Source of the DNA: Pseudonocardia cypriaca
GTDB lineage: Bacteria; Actinomycetota; Actinomycetes; Mycobacteriales; Pseudonocardiaceae
DNA length: 64,000 nt
Assembly (NCBI RefSeq): GCF_006717045.1
Contig: NZ_VFPH01000003.1
Coordinates: 434,001-498,000 of the forward strand
Reading direction: 5' to 3'
Positions 42,201-54,200 of this stretch are shown piece after piece; position 1 is the stretch's first letter, and each line of letters begins with the position of its first letter. The translations under genes were made by a program, and so were the position numbers. Under the pieces are notes generated by a model. The model ran no database searches and was not told the origin of the DNA. It saw only the letters and a list, made by a program, of their open reading frames with translations.

Positions 42201-45200
42201 GGCGTCGGCGTCCTGGCGCAGGTAGTACGGGAAGAGGCGCTCGGGGATCGCCCCTGCGAGCTCGACCCCGATCCGCTCGGCCGCTGCCACGATCCGTTCG
42301 GATTCGGCGTCGGTCGAGAAGTCCTCGACCCGCCACTGCAGGGACCGGGCGCGCGATGCCAGGGTCACGTCGTCGAGCGAGTCGATGCGCCGGTCCAGCG
42401 TGTTCAGCGCGGCGAGGAGCTCGCGAGCCCGGCGCTCGAGCCGATCCCGCTCGTCGTCGGGGGCCTGCGCGGCGGAGGCGGGAACGGCCGGCAGGTCGCG
42501 GGCGCTGGTAGCGATCGCCGTCGGGTTCGGCGCTGCCGCGGTCGTAGCCGCACCGCCGGCGAGCACGAGCATCCCGCCGAGGACCGCGGCCGCCGCGACC
42601 CGCCTCAGCCAGTTCCTCGAGGGAGCACGAGTGGTGCGACCACCTGTAAGCGCGCGGAGCAGCCAACGCGTCCCGAGGAACGCCACCGTGGCGACCAGCC
42701 CGACCTGCACGACGGTCTGCACGGCGTCGATCGCCCAGCCGCCGTCCTGGCCGAGCAGCGGCAGCGGCAACACCGATGCGACGCCGGCCGAGGTCGAGGG
42801 CGGCGGGCCACGCCGCCTGATCACGTGCCGCAGCAGCGTGGTCGCAGCGCTGCGCATCGCCGCTACGGTCCCGCGGACGCCGCCCACCGGCGCAGGCGGA
42901 TCCGTCGGCGCCTGCGGATCCGAGGAGGAGGGAGCGCTGCCCACGGTGTGGGTGGTGCCGAGCAGCGCGGCGGACACGGCCGGCCAGCTGGCCGCGAATC
43001 CGGGGTGCAGCGGAATGGTGTCCAGATCCGCGAGGCGCACCCACGCGACCCCGGCGGTCTCGCTGCTGGGCCGGGAGGTGGGGAACCGGGTGTCGGCCTC
43101 GGCAAGAACGGTGGTGTAGGACCAGTCGCCGTGGTCGTCGACGTAGCTGCCACGCACGACGTACATCGACCTGTCGAGCCCACCTTCCTCCCAGGCCTCG
43201 CGCATCGCGGCTCGAATCGCGGTCTCGCGCCGTGCTCGGGCCCCGCCGAAGAGGCCCCACGTCCCGCCGTGCTGGTTCGCGTCCGACCGGTGCTGCATCA
43301 GCAGCCACGTCGTCCCGTCCGTGGCGCGGTGCACCACCAGCAGACCGGCGGCGCCGTAGGTCCCCCAGTGCTGTTCACCGCAAGCGCAGTGGGTCCACCC
43401 GTCCCCCGACCAGGTGCCCCGATCGTCCCCGGGCCCGGTGGTCTCGATGAGCATCGCGCCACGGTTGAGCACGAGGTAGTGCCGGTCGAGCGTGCCCCAC
43501 TCCTGGTGGATCGCGTCGATGCCGCTCAGGGCCGCCCACACGCCGATGTCGTCGAGCAGGCGCGCCACCTCGTCGTGGCCGTCCCGGCGGGCGGCGGCCA
43601 CGTCCGAGGCGCGCCGGTCGAACGCCTGCCGCGCATCCAGCACCACCGCGCCGGCCCGCAGGTAGCCGGTGAGCACGACCTGGGCGGGCAGCTCCCGTTG
43701 CATCGGCCGGAACGGGTTGGGCAGCGACACGCTCCGGGCGAATGTGCCCGCCGTGGCGGGGTCGGTGATGAAGTTGCTCCCGCTACCCCCCAGGCTCGTG
43801 GCGAATCCCACGAAGGGCCGCGCCCCGGTACGGAACTGCTCGGCCCACTCCGCGGCGCGTTCCCCGTGAACACCGCGGTACATCGGCCGGTGCCCGGCCG
43901 CGAGCAACTCCGGCCAGTCCGCGCCGTCCACCGGGGTCGGCGTGCCGCTCATGCCCTGTGCGTCCAACACCGCGGGCAGCGCATCCTGCGGCGTACCAGC
44001 GGTCAGCTTCCGGAGGAACGCCGGATCCCACTCCCCGACCCGGGTGCGGCGATGCGCCATGACGTCCCGGGCGCCGCGCAGCGCGTCGGCGAACGGGGCG
44101 GCGTGCGCATCGTGCCGCGGACCGGTGTGCTCCGGACGGCGCCCGCCGCCGGGTAGGTGGAAGTCCCGCTCGTGCTCGAGCAGGCCGTACCACCAGTCGG
44201 CGTCCAGCCGGCCGCCTGCCAGGTGATCGGCGATCTCGTCCAGCATCCGCAGGGTGATCACGACCACGCCCCGCTCGGCCCACCCGAACGCGATGACGCC
44301 CGGCACCGGCAGCTCGCCGTCCACTACCAGCACCCGGACGCCCGGCGGTCCGCGCGGCATCCGGTGCGGCATCGCCTCCAGCGGCCTCATCCGGGACTCC
44401 AGCCCGGGCAGCGCTTCGAGGACGGCCTGCCGGTCGGCCTCGGACAGCGCATCGAGGGCGACCGGCCCGCCGCCGCTCCCGCCACCGAGCGGGCGCGGCG
44501 CGGCGCGGCCGAGGGCGGGGACGCCTGCTCGGATCACCGCGACCGTGAGGTCGTCCCGGCCGCCCGCGGCGCGGGCGGCGTCGGCGAGCTGCCGGGCGGC
44601 CTCTGCGGGCTCGAGGTAGGCGCCTGCGGAGAGCTTCCCGGCCAGTGCCTTCACGGCCGGCAGGTAGCGCCACAACCCGTCGGTGGCCAGCACCACCAGG
44701 CCCGGCAGGTTCGGGCCGAACGTGGTGACGGTCGGCTCGGGGTGGTAGTCGCTGCCGGCCCAGCGGGTCATGATCCCGCCGTCGGTGATGTCGCCGCCCC
44801 GCGAGTCGTCGACGGTCAGCTGCAGCCCGTACTCGCCGAGGAACAGCGGGAGGAAGAAGGCGCGGGCAGTGCCGACGTGGATGGTCGTGACGGTGCCGTC
44901 GGTGCCGTGGTAGGCGGCCAGGTAGGCCACCGCCCCGTGCCCGGTCTCGGCGGAGTAGCGCCTGGTGAGCGCGTCCAGGCCGGCTTGGTGCGCGTCGCGC
45001 AGGGCTTGCGCGGGGGTGCGGGCGGCCCGGTCCGCGCGGGCGAGCTCGGCACGGAACGCGGCGGCGAACTCGATCGCCGCCAGCCGCGAGCCCGGGTAGC
45101 TGAACACGCCGTCGACGACCAGGGCGACCCGGTCGCCGTTCGGGAGCGCCAGGAGGGTGGCCGCGTCCTGGTTGGTGCGGTTGCCCAGGCCGCGGCGGGT

Positions 45201-48200
45201 CGCGGCCGCCATGCCGACGCCGGTCAGGTTCTCGTCACCGTAGGGGTGCTCGGCCCGGTCGGGGTGCGGGATCTCCGGCGACAGCCCTGGTGCCGCAGCC
45301 GCCGGCTTGTGGAACAGGTCCGGATGCGCGGCGCGCAGCTCCTTCGCCGCGGCCCGGGCCTTCTCCATCACCCTCGCCCCGCCGATGGTGCGGTGCAGCT
45401 GCGACGCCCACCCGTAGTCGCGGTCGATGGCGTAGCGCTCCAGCGACAGGCGGGCCTCGGCCAGTGCCACCTCCCGCTCGGGGCCGGGGTGCAGGCCGTC
45501 GAGCTGCTTGCGGGCGGCGTCGAGCTCCCTCTTGATCTCCCGCAGCCAGTACTCGGCGGTGGGCGGGAACGGGTCCACGCCGGGGGCGTGCCGGAGGGCC
45601 GCGTCGGTGGCGCCCAGCGTGCGGTCGACCTGGTGCGGGTAGGACCCCACCGACTCCAGGCGGGCGGCGGCGTGGCGGCGGGCCTCGGCCACTCGCCCGT
45701 ACTCCTGCACCTCGAGGGCGCGGGCCGCGTGCAGCAGGTCCGCCGCCTCGGGCGGCAACGATCGGTCGGGTCGCTGGGCGGCGAGGAGCTCGCCGGCACG
45801 CAGTGCCCGGTAGTGGAGCCGGTCCGAGGCGTCGGTCCGGTGCAGCAGCGACCCCAGGAGGCGGCGCTGCTGGCCGGGCACCACCCGATGCCGCCAGCGC
45901 GCCACGAACACGTCGCGGGCGGCGCGGGCGAACCGGATGGGAGCGGCGGGGTGGTCGGGCGGCAGCGGCCAGTTGTGCGCGCCTGCCGAGTGCCGCATCC
46001 GGTACCCCAGCCCGGTCAGCCGGCGCAGGGTGATGCCGGCGTCGTCGATCCAGCCGTCGCGCCAGTGGCGGAACGCCAGGTCACCGTTCCGCAGCACCTC
46101 GCGGAGCGCGGCGACGGCGTTCCGCTCGCCATCGGTGACGCCCGCCGTTCCGAGCTGCGGGACGGCGAGCGCGACCAGCTCCTCACCGCCGGGCAGCCGC
46201 GACGAACCGACCGATCCGGCGTGCCGGGCATCGGCCCGCACGGCGTGCCGCAGCCGGGGCCCGGCGGCTCGCCACAGCGAGACCAGCTCGCCGGTGGCGC
46301 GGTAGCCACCCGCGGCGTCGCCCTCCAGCGCTCCCATCTCGGCGAGCGCGGCGAGGGCCTGCGCCCAGCCGGTGCCGCCGTACCGCGCTTCCAGCTGTGC
46401 GGGGGTGGCCGGGCCACGGCGACCGGCGAGCAGCAGCAACCGCTCCAGCAGGGTGGACGGCGCCGGGTTCGGCTGGGTGCCGGCGGCGGTGGCGATCGCG
46501 GCGTTCCACCGCCTCCGGATCTCTTCCCGCTGGGTCGAGGTCAGCTCGACCTCGACGCTCAGCAGCGCGGCCGAGTGCAGCAGCCGCATCCCGGCAGCGA
46601 GCTGGCGCATCTCGATCAGCCGCCGGCCATCGGCGGCCGGGTCGCGCGCGGCGATCCCGCGCTCCTCCGTCTCTGCGGCCTCGGTGACGCTGCGCGCCCG
46701 CTGGTCGGCCAGCTGCGCCACCAGCTCCAGCGGGTCGCGGCGCGGCTTGCTCATGCCCTCCAGCTCGAACTCCAGCGAGGCCAGCGCGGCCCGCGCCCGC
46801 TCCAGGTTCGGGTGCTCGCCCTGGTCGGAGTCCAGGTAGTGATGCTTGATCAGTTCGAGCAGCACCTTGCGCGGACCGGCCAGGTACGCCGAGCGCAGCT
46901 CGTTGCGCTTCTTGGCCTGCCTCGCCAGCTCCTCGCGCCACGTCCGGCTCGCGGGTGCCGCCACCGGACCGGCCGCGGCGGCGGCGGATTCGAACTTGGC
47001 CCACAGTTCCTGGCCGAGCATCCGCTGGAAGTCGACTACCGCGGCGTCGTCGACCCTGCCGTCCCGACGCAACCGGTCGGCGACCAGCTTCAGGGCAGCC
47101 GGGTCGGCGGCCAGGATCGGCACGATCAGCTTGATCGTCCCGGCGTGGTGGGCGCGCCGCTCGTGCGCGGCTCCCTGCTCGTTCAACAGCGCCGCGATGA
47201 TCTTCTGGTCCGCGGGTAGCGGGTCCCACTCGTCGAGCGGGCGGTGGATCTCGGCGGACATCCGCCGCCACAACCGCCTCGCCAGCCCCTCGGCCAGGCT
47301 GCGGTCCAGCCGAGCCGGAGTCGCGCCGGTCCACCCGAACGCCGCCAGCAACGCATCCAGATCCTGCCGGTAGCCGGTGATCCGCTGGTGCAGCCGGTCC
47401 CCACGCCACACCCGCCACCGCGCCGGCCGCTCCGGCGAGCGCAGCGCACGACTGCTGCGGAAGCCGTAGAAGCCGTTGCGGACCTCGTCGGGGTCGCGCC
47501 ACAGCTTCCCGATCAGCCACACCGACGTCGCCACCACCGCGAAGCGCATCAGCACGGTGGCCGGCGAGTTGTCGTTCGCCTCCACCCAGGCCCGTTGCAC
47601 CCAGGCCAGGTTGATCACGATCGCGGACAGCCCGGCCAGCAGCGGGTCGAGGGCCTTGCGCCACAGCAGCCGGGTGTCGACCGGGGAGAAGTTCTTGTAG
47701 TCCAGCCATGCGGCCCGCAGGCGTCGGATCCGCTCCCTGCTGCCCTTCGCCTCGGCCGCGTTGCGCTGCGCCTCCTGCGCCTTCCGCTTCACGAACGGCG
47801 CCATGATCCGGCCGACGAGCACGTTGGCGTACTCGGCGATCACCGTCGGTGACGCGTACACCACGGTGGCGATCAGCACCGCGTTGACCAGGTCGCTCCA
47901 CGCACCCGGCGCCAACCCCTTGCCAAGGGTGCTGACCGCGATCGCCACCGCGGCCGACAGCGTGCCGGACACGGCCGCCTTGATCAGCCTCGTGCGGGCG
48001 ATGTCCTTCTGCTGCAGTACCGAGCCGGCGACGCCGGCCAGGACCGCCACACCGATCGGCCACAGCCCCACGTAACCGGTGACGAGGCCGAACGCCCTGG
48101 CGAGCCCGAGCGCTGCCGTCACCACGTAGGCGGCACCGGCCGATGCCCAGGCCGCGGCCCGCGGCCTGGTCTGCATGCCGGAGGCGCGGTTGGCGTACTG

Positions 48201-51200
48201 GCGCCGCAGCACGTACCGGAACACCAGCCCGGCGGTGATCGCCGGCACCAGCAGCGCCTTGACCCCGAACAGACCCGGCTGGTTCACGAACACCGGCCAC
48301 AGGCGCTCGACCAGGGTCACGACCGGCTCGGCGGCGAGGGCGGCACCGACGCCGCCTGCCACCCACAGCCCGACGCGCTTCGCCTGGGCACGCAGGCCGC
48401 GCGCCATCGCCCGCAGCGGAGGAGCGCGCGGGTTCCCCGGCGTCCACACCGCCCGCGCCGCCGCCAGCAGCCCCGCCCCCGCGACGATCGCGCCGGCCGG
48501 CACGGCCGCGGCCCCCATCCCGACGATCCCCAGCAGCCCACCCGCCGCCAGCCCGACGCCCACCCCGACGCCGAAGGCGGCGATCCGCACCCGCCGTGAC
48601 CGCAACCGGTCCGCGACCGGGACGTCCAGCGCCAGGCTCGTCCAGAACCGCGTCCGCATCCCGGCCGGGCCGTGGCCGCGGGCGGCCCGGTCCATCCGCC
48701 GGGTGGCCCGCTCCGGCGTCACCCCGGCATCGGTCGCGATCTGCACCGCACGGACCCGACCGGCGGCCAGCGCCCGCCCAGCGGCCTTGCGCGCGTCCGC
48801 GGCGTTGGTCAGCGCGGGGAACGCCTCGGCGAACCGGGCCGCCACCACGGCGACCGCCTGGTCGAACGCCACGCCCGTGTCCGCGACCCCCGACGGCGGC
48901 CGGACCTGCGCAGCATCCAGCCGGCCTGCCCGATCGAGCAGCCGGCGCGCCGCGCTCTCCGGCAACTGCAACGCCCGTGCGATTCGTGCGGCGAGCTGCT
49001 CCCCGGTCAGTCGCGCGCCGGGCGGCTGGGCCGAGTTGACCACCGACAGCCAGGCGATCCAGCCGAGCTGCTCGACGGTGACCGCCCGCGCCGTCGCCCG
49101 CTGCTCGCGGTGCAGCAGCCGTGCCGTCGCGCCGACCGTGGCCCGCAGCCAGGCCACCGTGCGTACCTGCGCCCGCAGCGCGGGGCCGGCCCGGACGCCG
49201 TCGACGAACCGCTGCCACCGGTGACGGAACCCGTCGACGGTCGCCCGGATCCGGGCACCGGCCCACTGCCGCGTCGTGCCGAGGCCCGCTCGGATCGCCT
49301 GCCAGCGCCCGGCCACCCACTGGCGCACGGGACCGGACACGGTCTGCCACCCGGCCGCGATCCGCGCTCGGACCTCGTGCGCCGCGTCCCGGACGGTCGG
49401 CGGCGTTGCCGGCAGCTTCGTGATGTCGGCCCGGGACAGCCCGGTCGCCCGACGCACCGTGCCCACCCGGACCCCGGCGTCACGGGCGGCCACCGCCGCC
49501 TGCAGAACGTTCTTCTGCGCCTCGATCCGGGCGTCGACGAGCTCCTGCTTCGCCTCGTCCCGCACCGTCAGGGCGGAATCCAGTCCTGCCGAGCGGACCG
49601 TCACCAGCGCCCAGGCGATCGCCAGCAGCTGCTCGGCTCCCAGCCCGTGAGCGGCCAGCGGCTCGGGCAGCGTCGCCGCTCCGGCCAGCTCCGGATCCGC
49701 CAGCCGGGCGCGAACCCGCTCCGGGTGCACCGCGAGGGCATCGGCGAGCCCGGCGACGATCTGCTCGTCGGAGTAGCCCGTCCCGCGCAGCCGCGCGGCC
49801 AGCTCCGGCACCCAGCCGAGCCGGACCTGCAGCTCGTGCTCCGACTCGCCCACGGCGCGCGATGCGCCGGCCTCGGCGTCCTCGAAGCCGGGCAGCGGGG
49901 CACGTGCCTCCGCGACCTGCTCGCGCAGCCTCCGCGCGGCCTGGCGCTGTCCCGGCCACCACCAGACGCCGGCCGCGGCCAGCGCGTCGGGCTCGGCGAC
50001 CCCGTACCGGACCGCGACGATGGCGGCGACGAGACCGCCCGCGAACAGCACGACCGACATGGCCGAGCGCATCGCGAAGAAGCGCTTCCACCAGGTCGGG
50101 CTGCGCGACCGCGGCTCGGGGCCGCCCGTACGAGGTCCGGCCGCCCGCATCTCGGCGCCTGCGCCCGCACCGGCAGGCGGGGCGGACGGACCCTCCGGCC
50201 CGGTTCCGCTCGGCGTGGACCCGCCACCGCCGGTCACCGGCCCACCGCCGCTCGCCGACGGCCCGGAGCCGCCGCCCGGCGCCTCGCCGACGATCGCGCG
50301 AACCCGCTCTGCCGGCAGCTTCGTGAGCTCGGCGATCCTGGCCACCGGAACCCCGCCCGCGGCCGCTGCGCGGATCGCTTCCTCCAGCGTCGCGGTGCGC
50401 CGCGCCTGCCGCGCCACCAGCGCGCCGTTCGACTCGTCGACGCCCTCGGCCGCGCGCCGCAGCCGCGTCTCGACCGCGGGCAGCTCGGCCGTCACCTGCG
50501 CCAGCCGCTCGTCGAACGACCCGGCCGGTTCGCCCAGCCCCGCCGCGTTCACCGGGACGTCGCGGTCCGCGGCGTACAGCCGGACCTCGGCCCGGTCCAG
50601 ACCCAGCGCCTTGGCGACCGCGGCTTCGCGCACCGCGTCGACACCCGGGTCGGCGGACCACGCGTCCGGGCCGCCGTACAGCCAGCGCACCGCGCGGCGC
50701 TGCCAGCCGGCCAGCTCGCTGTCCGTCGCAGCCAGTCGGGTCCGCGCCGCGTCCAGGTCGGCCAGGCCGGCCAGCACGGGCTCGTCCAGCCCGGCCAGCA
50801 CCGATCGCAGCTCGCGGTCCGCGGCCCTGCGGCGCCGGTCGGCGGCGATGGCCGTCCACTGCCCGTGGACGCGCTCGCGGACCTGCGTCAGCGTTCCACG
50901 GAGGTGTGCACCGCTGCGCGTGCGCAGGTCGCCCAGCTTCGCCGGCACGTCCCGCAGCCAGGCGCGGGCACCGCTCGCCCGCCACCGGTCCCGCAGCCCG
51001 GCCGGCCGGCCGCGGACGGTGCTCCAGTGCTTCACCACGGCGCGCACGCCGAGGGCGGCACCGGCCAGGCCCGCGGCGATCAGGGCACCGATGCCGACCG
51101 TCGTCCACGGCACACCGCCGTCGGGCGCGGCCACCGGCGGCTGCACCGGGGTCGGGCTCGCGGCGGACGTCGGGGTGGGTGCCGGGGTCGGGGTGGGTGT

Positions 51201-54200
51201 CGGAGTGGGGGTGGGAGTCGGGGTCGGTGGGGTGTTCTCCTCCGGCTTGTCGTCCGGCTTGTCGTCGTTGCCCGGCTGACCGTTCTCGGCCGGCGTCCCG
51301 GGAACGGCGAACCGCTCGTCCACGTGGATGTGGTCCCGGCTCTCGACGGTCGGGAACCGGTCGCCCTGCGCCCGGGCCAGCCGGTCCGGGTCGACGCCGA
51401 GGCGCGCGGCGATCTCGTCGAAGGTGTCGCCCGGCCGGACGTGGTACCCACCGTTCCAGTTCGCGGGGATGGTGAGCCGCTCGCCGATGCCGATCAGGTC
51501 CCGGCTCGCAGGCGTCGGGAACCGACCGGGGTTGGCATCGACCCACGCCTGCTCGGAGACGCCGAAGGCGAGGGCCAGCCCGCTCAGCGTGTCGCCCGGC
51601 TGCACGACCGCCTCGCGCGGCGCGGCCGGAACCGGACCGTGCTGCGCGTGGACCGTCTGCACCGCGACGACCGTGCTCGGCCGGTGCTCCTGTGCCGCCG
51701 CCTGGGACGCGGAGCCGCCCGCGGCGAACAGGCCCACGACGCTGAGCAGGGCCACCGTGGCGACGACCCTGCCGAGCCTGCGCGGCATCGGCACCGTCAG
51801 TCGCTGCAGCCCGGCCCGCACGTGCGGAGCCATGACCACCGCGACCGCCGCGGCCGTCGCAGCGATGGCGAGCACGTCCGCCCCCGGAACACCGATGGGC
51901 ATCAGCGCCACCCCGAGCACGCTCGCGCCCAGCAGCGCGAGGTCCACCCGGCGACGCGTCATGGGGTCGCTCATCACCGGCGCGCCGATGACCAGCCGGT
52001 CCGTCCACCGCCGCGCGGCCATGCCGTGTGCGGCGGTAGGTGAAGTGGTCGGTATCGCCGTGGCCGGCGGGCCGCGGTTGCGCACCAGGTGGATCGCGGT
52101 CACGACGGCGGCGGCGAGCACGGCGCCGAGCACGGTGTACCCGGCGATCGAGAGTCCGGCCGCGCCGGCCAGGGCGGCCGCTCCACCGCCGGCCGCGCCC
52201 ACCACGGTCGCCGCGCCCGCGACCACGCGGGCCGGGAACCGACGGCGGTCCGTCGGCGGGGAGGGATCGCTCGCCGGGAGGATGGTGCGGGCCCCGACTT
52301 GGGCCTCCAGCACCAGCAGCGCCACCTGCTGGCCGAGCCCGATACCCGGCGTCCGCGACCGCAGTGCACCCGACCCGGCCGCCACCAGCTGGGCCAGCTC
52401 GTCGTCGGTGAGCATCCCGGCCCGGGCCCGGGTCAGCAGTTCGAGTGCCTCGACCGGCCAGGCGGCCCACTCGGCCGCGCCGAGCGGCGCCGAGCGGGGC
52501 AGGTCCGCGAGCAGGGCGAGCGTGTCGATCCCGGTCTCCGCACGCAGCTCGGTGAGCCGCCCGTAGGTCACCGGCACGCTCGGGTCGTACGGCCGCCCCG
52601 CGGCGATGTGCAGTGCCTCCAGCAGGTCGTCATACGTCCAATTGGTGCGCGCCGCGAGGTCGGCGGCCCGATGCCGGTCGAGCGTGTCGAGCCGCCCGGG
52701 GACCGTGGTCTCGGCCAGTGCGCTGCGGACCGCCCGAGTCGCGACGCCCGGCATCCCGAGGTCGGCCAGCTCGTCGAGCGACATCCCGGCCAGCTGCGAC
52801 AGGGAGGTGACGCCCGCGTTCACGAGGGTGGCGTAGACGAGGTCGCGGTGCCGCGCCGGGAGCCGGTCGATGAACTCCTCGAGCCGGTCCGCGCGCTGCC
52901 ACAACGCCGCCGCCTCGACGGGGTGCAGCCCGTAGAGCTCCACCGCGCGCAGCTCGTCGCGCACCCGCTCCCACAGCCCGTCCGTCCCGGCCGCGGCCAG
53001 CTCGGCGACGCCCAGCTCCGCGAGGACGCGGGCCAGGATGGCATCCCGGGTCGCCGTCTCGGTGCGCACCTGACGGCCCGCAGGCTCCCGGGTGCCGAGC
53101 AGCGCGTTGTTCCGCGTTGCCCGCGTGAGCTTGTCGATCACTGTGCCCGGATTCGTCCACCGCTGGGAGTTCTCGGGGTCGCGGACCGGGAGGAACCAGC
53201 CGAGCTCGCCGACCGCGATTCCGAGCCGCTCGGCGATCACCCCCTCCGGGACACCGCGGACGTAATCCAGCAGCGCCTGCAGCTCCCGGTTGCTCAGCGA
53301 GGCCAGCCGCAGCCGCTCGGCGGGGTTGTTCAGGTTCGCCGGCACCGGCCGGCCCAGCCGCTCCGCCTCCTCCCGCTCGGCGAGCAGCTGTGCCGCCACC
53401 ACCGCCGTCGCGGCGAGCTCGCCGGCGTCCATGCCCAGGTGGTCCTGCAGCTCGAGAGCCCGCCCCACGGCGTTCACCTGCCGGGTCAGCTCCGCCAGCC
53501 GGTCGGTCACCACGGCCAGGTCCGCCTCGGTGTACCGGTAGGGCTGGAACGATCGCTGCGGGAGGTGCTGCCCGATCGTGGCCGCGGCCGCGAGCTCCGG
53601 ATCGGTGCCGGCGTTCTCGACCTCGAACCGCTCGGCGAGGTCGCGCAGCTGCTGGTTCAGCTCCGGCGACAGCCCGGGGACGTCCTGCCCGGCCCGCAGT
53701 GCGGCCAGCTGCGGCAGGTCGATGCCGGCCGGGTTCGTCGGGACCGCCGAGCGCTCCGTCGGCTGCGGGACCCCCTTCGAGTCGAGCACGCCACGGGCCG
53801 GCATGCCATTGCGACCGAACGGGTTCCAGTTCCGGCCCTCGACGGCCACCCGGGCCTGCTGCTGCGCACCGCGCTCGGCGCGGGCGGCCAGGTCGGCCTC
53901 CCGCCGGGCCAGCCTGAACAGCGCGTCCACCGCCATGGCGTCCACCGGCAGCGGGCTGTCGTCCACGGCACGGACCGCGCTGAACTCGCCCTTGCCGACC
54001 GGCTGCAGGACCCGGTCCTCCAGCGACCGGTGCAGGGTCGAGCTGCCGTTCTCGCCCTGGCGGCCGGCCCGGCCGCGGGCCTGGTACTCGACGCGCAGCG
54101 ACTCGGGGAACTCGGTCAGCACCACGTGCAGGCCGCCGGCCTCGTTGATCGCGTCGTGCCGCAGGCCCTCGGCCTCGACCCGCGCGGCGTTCACCAGGCC

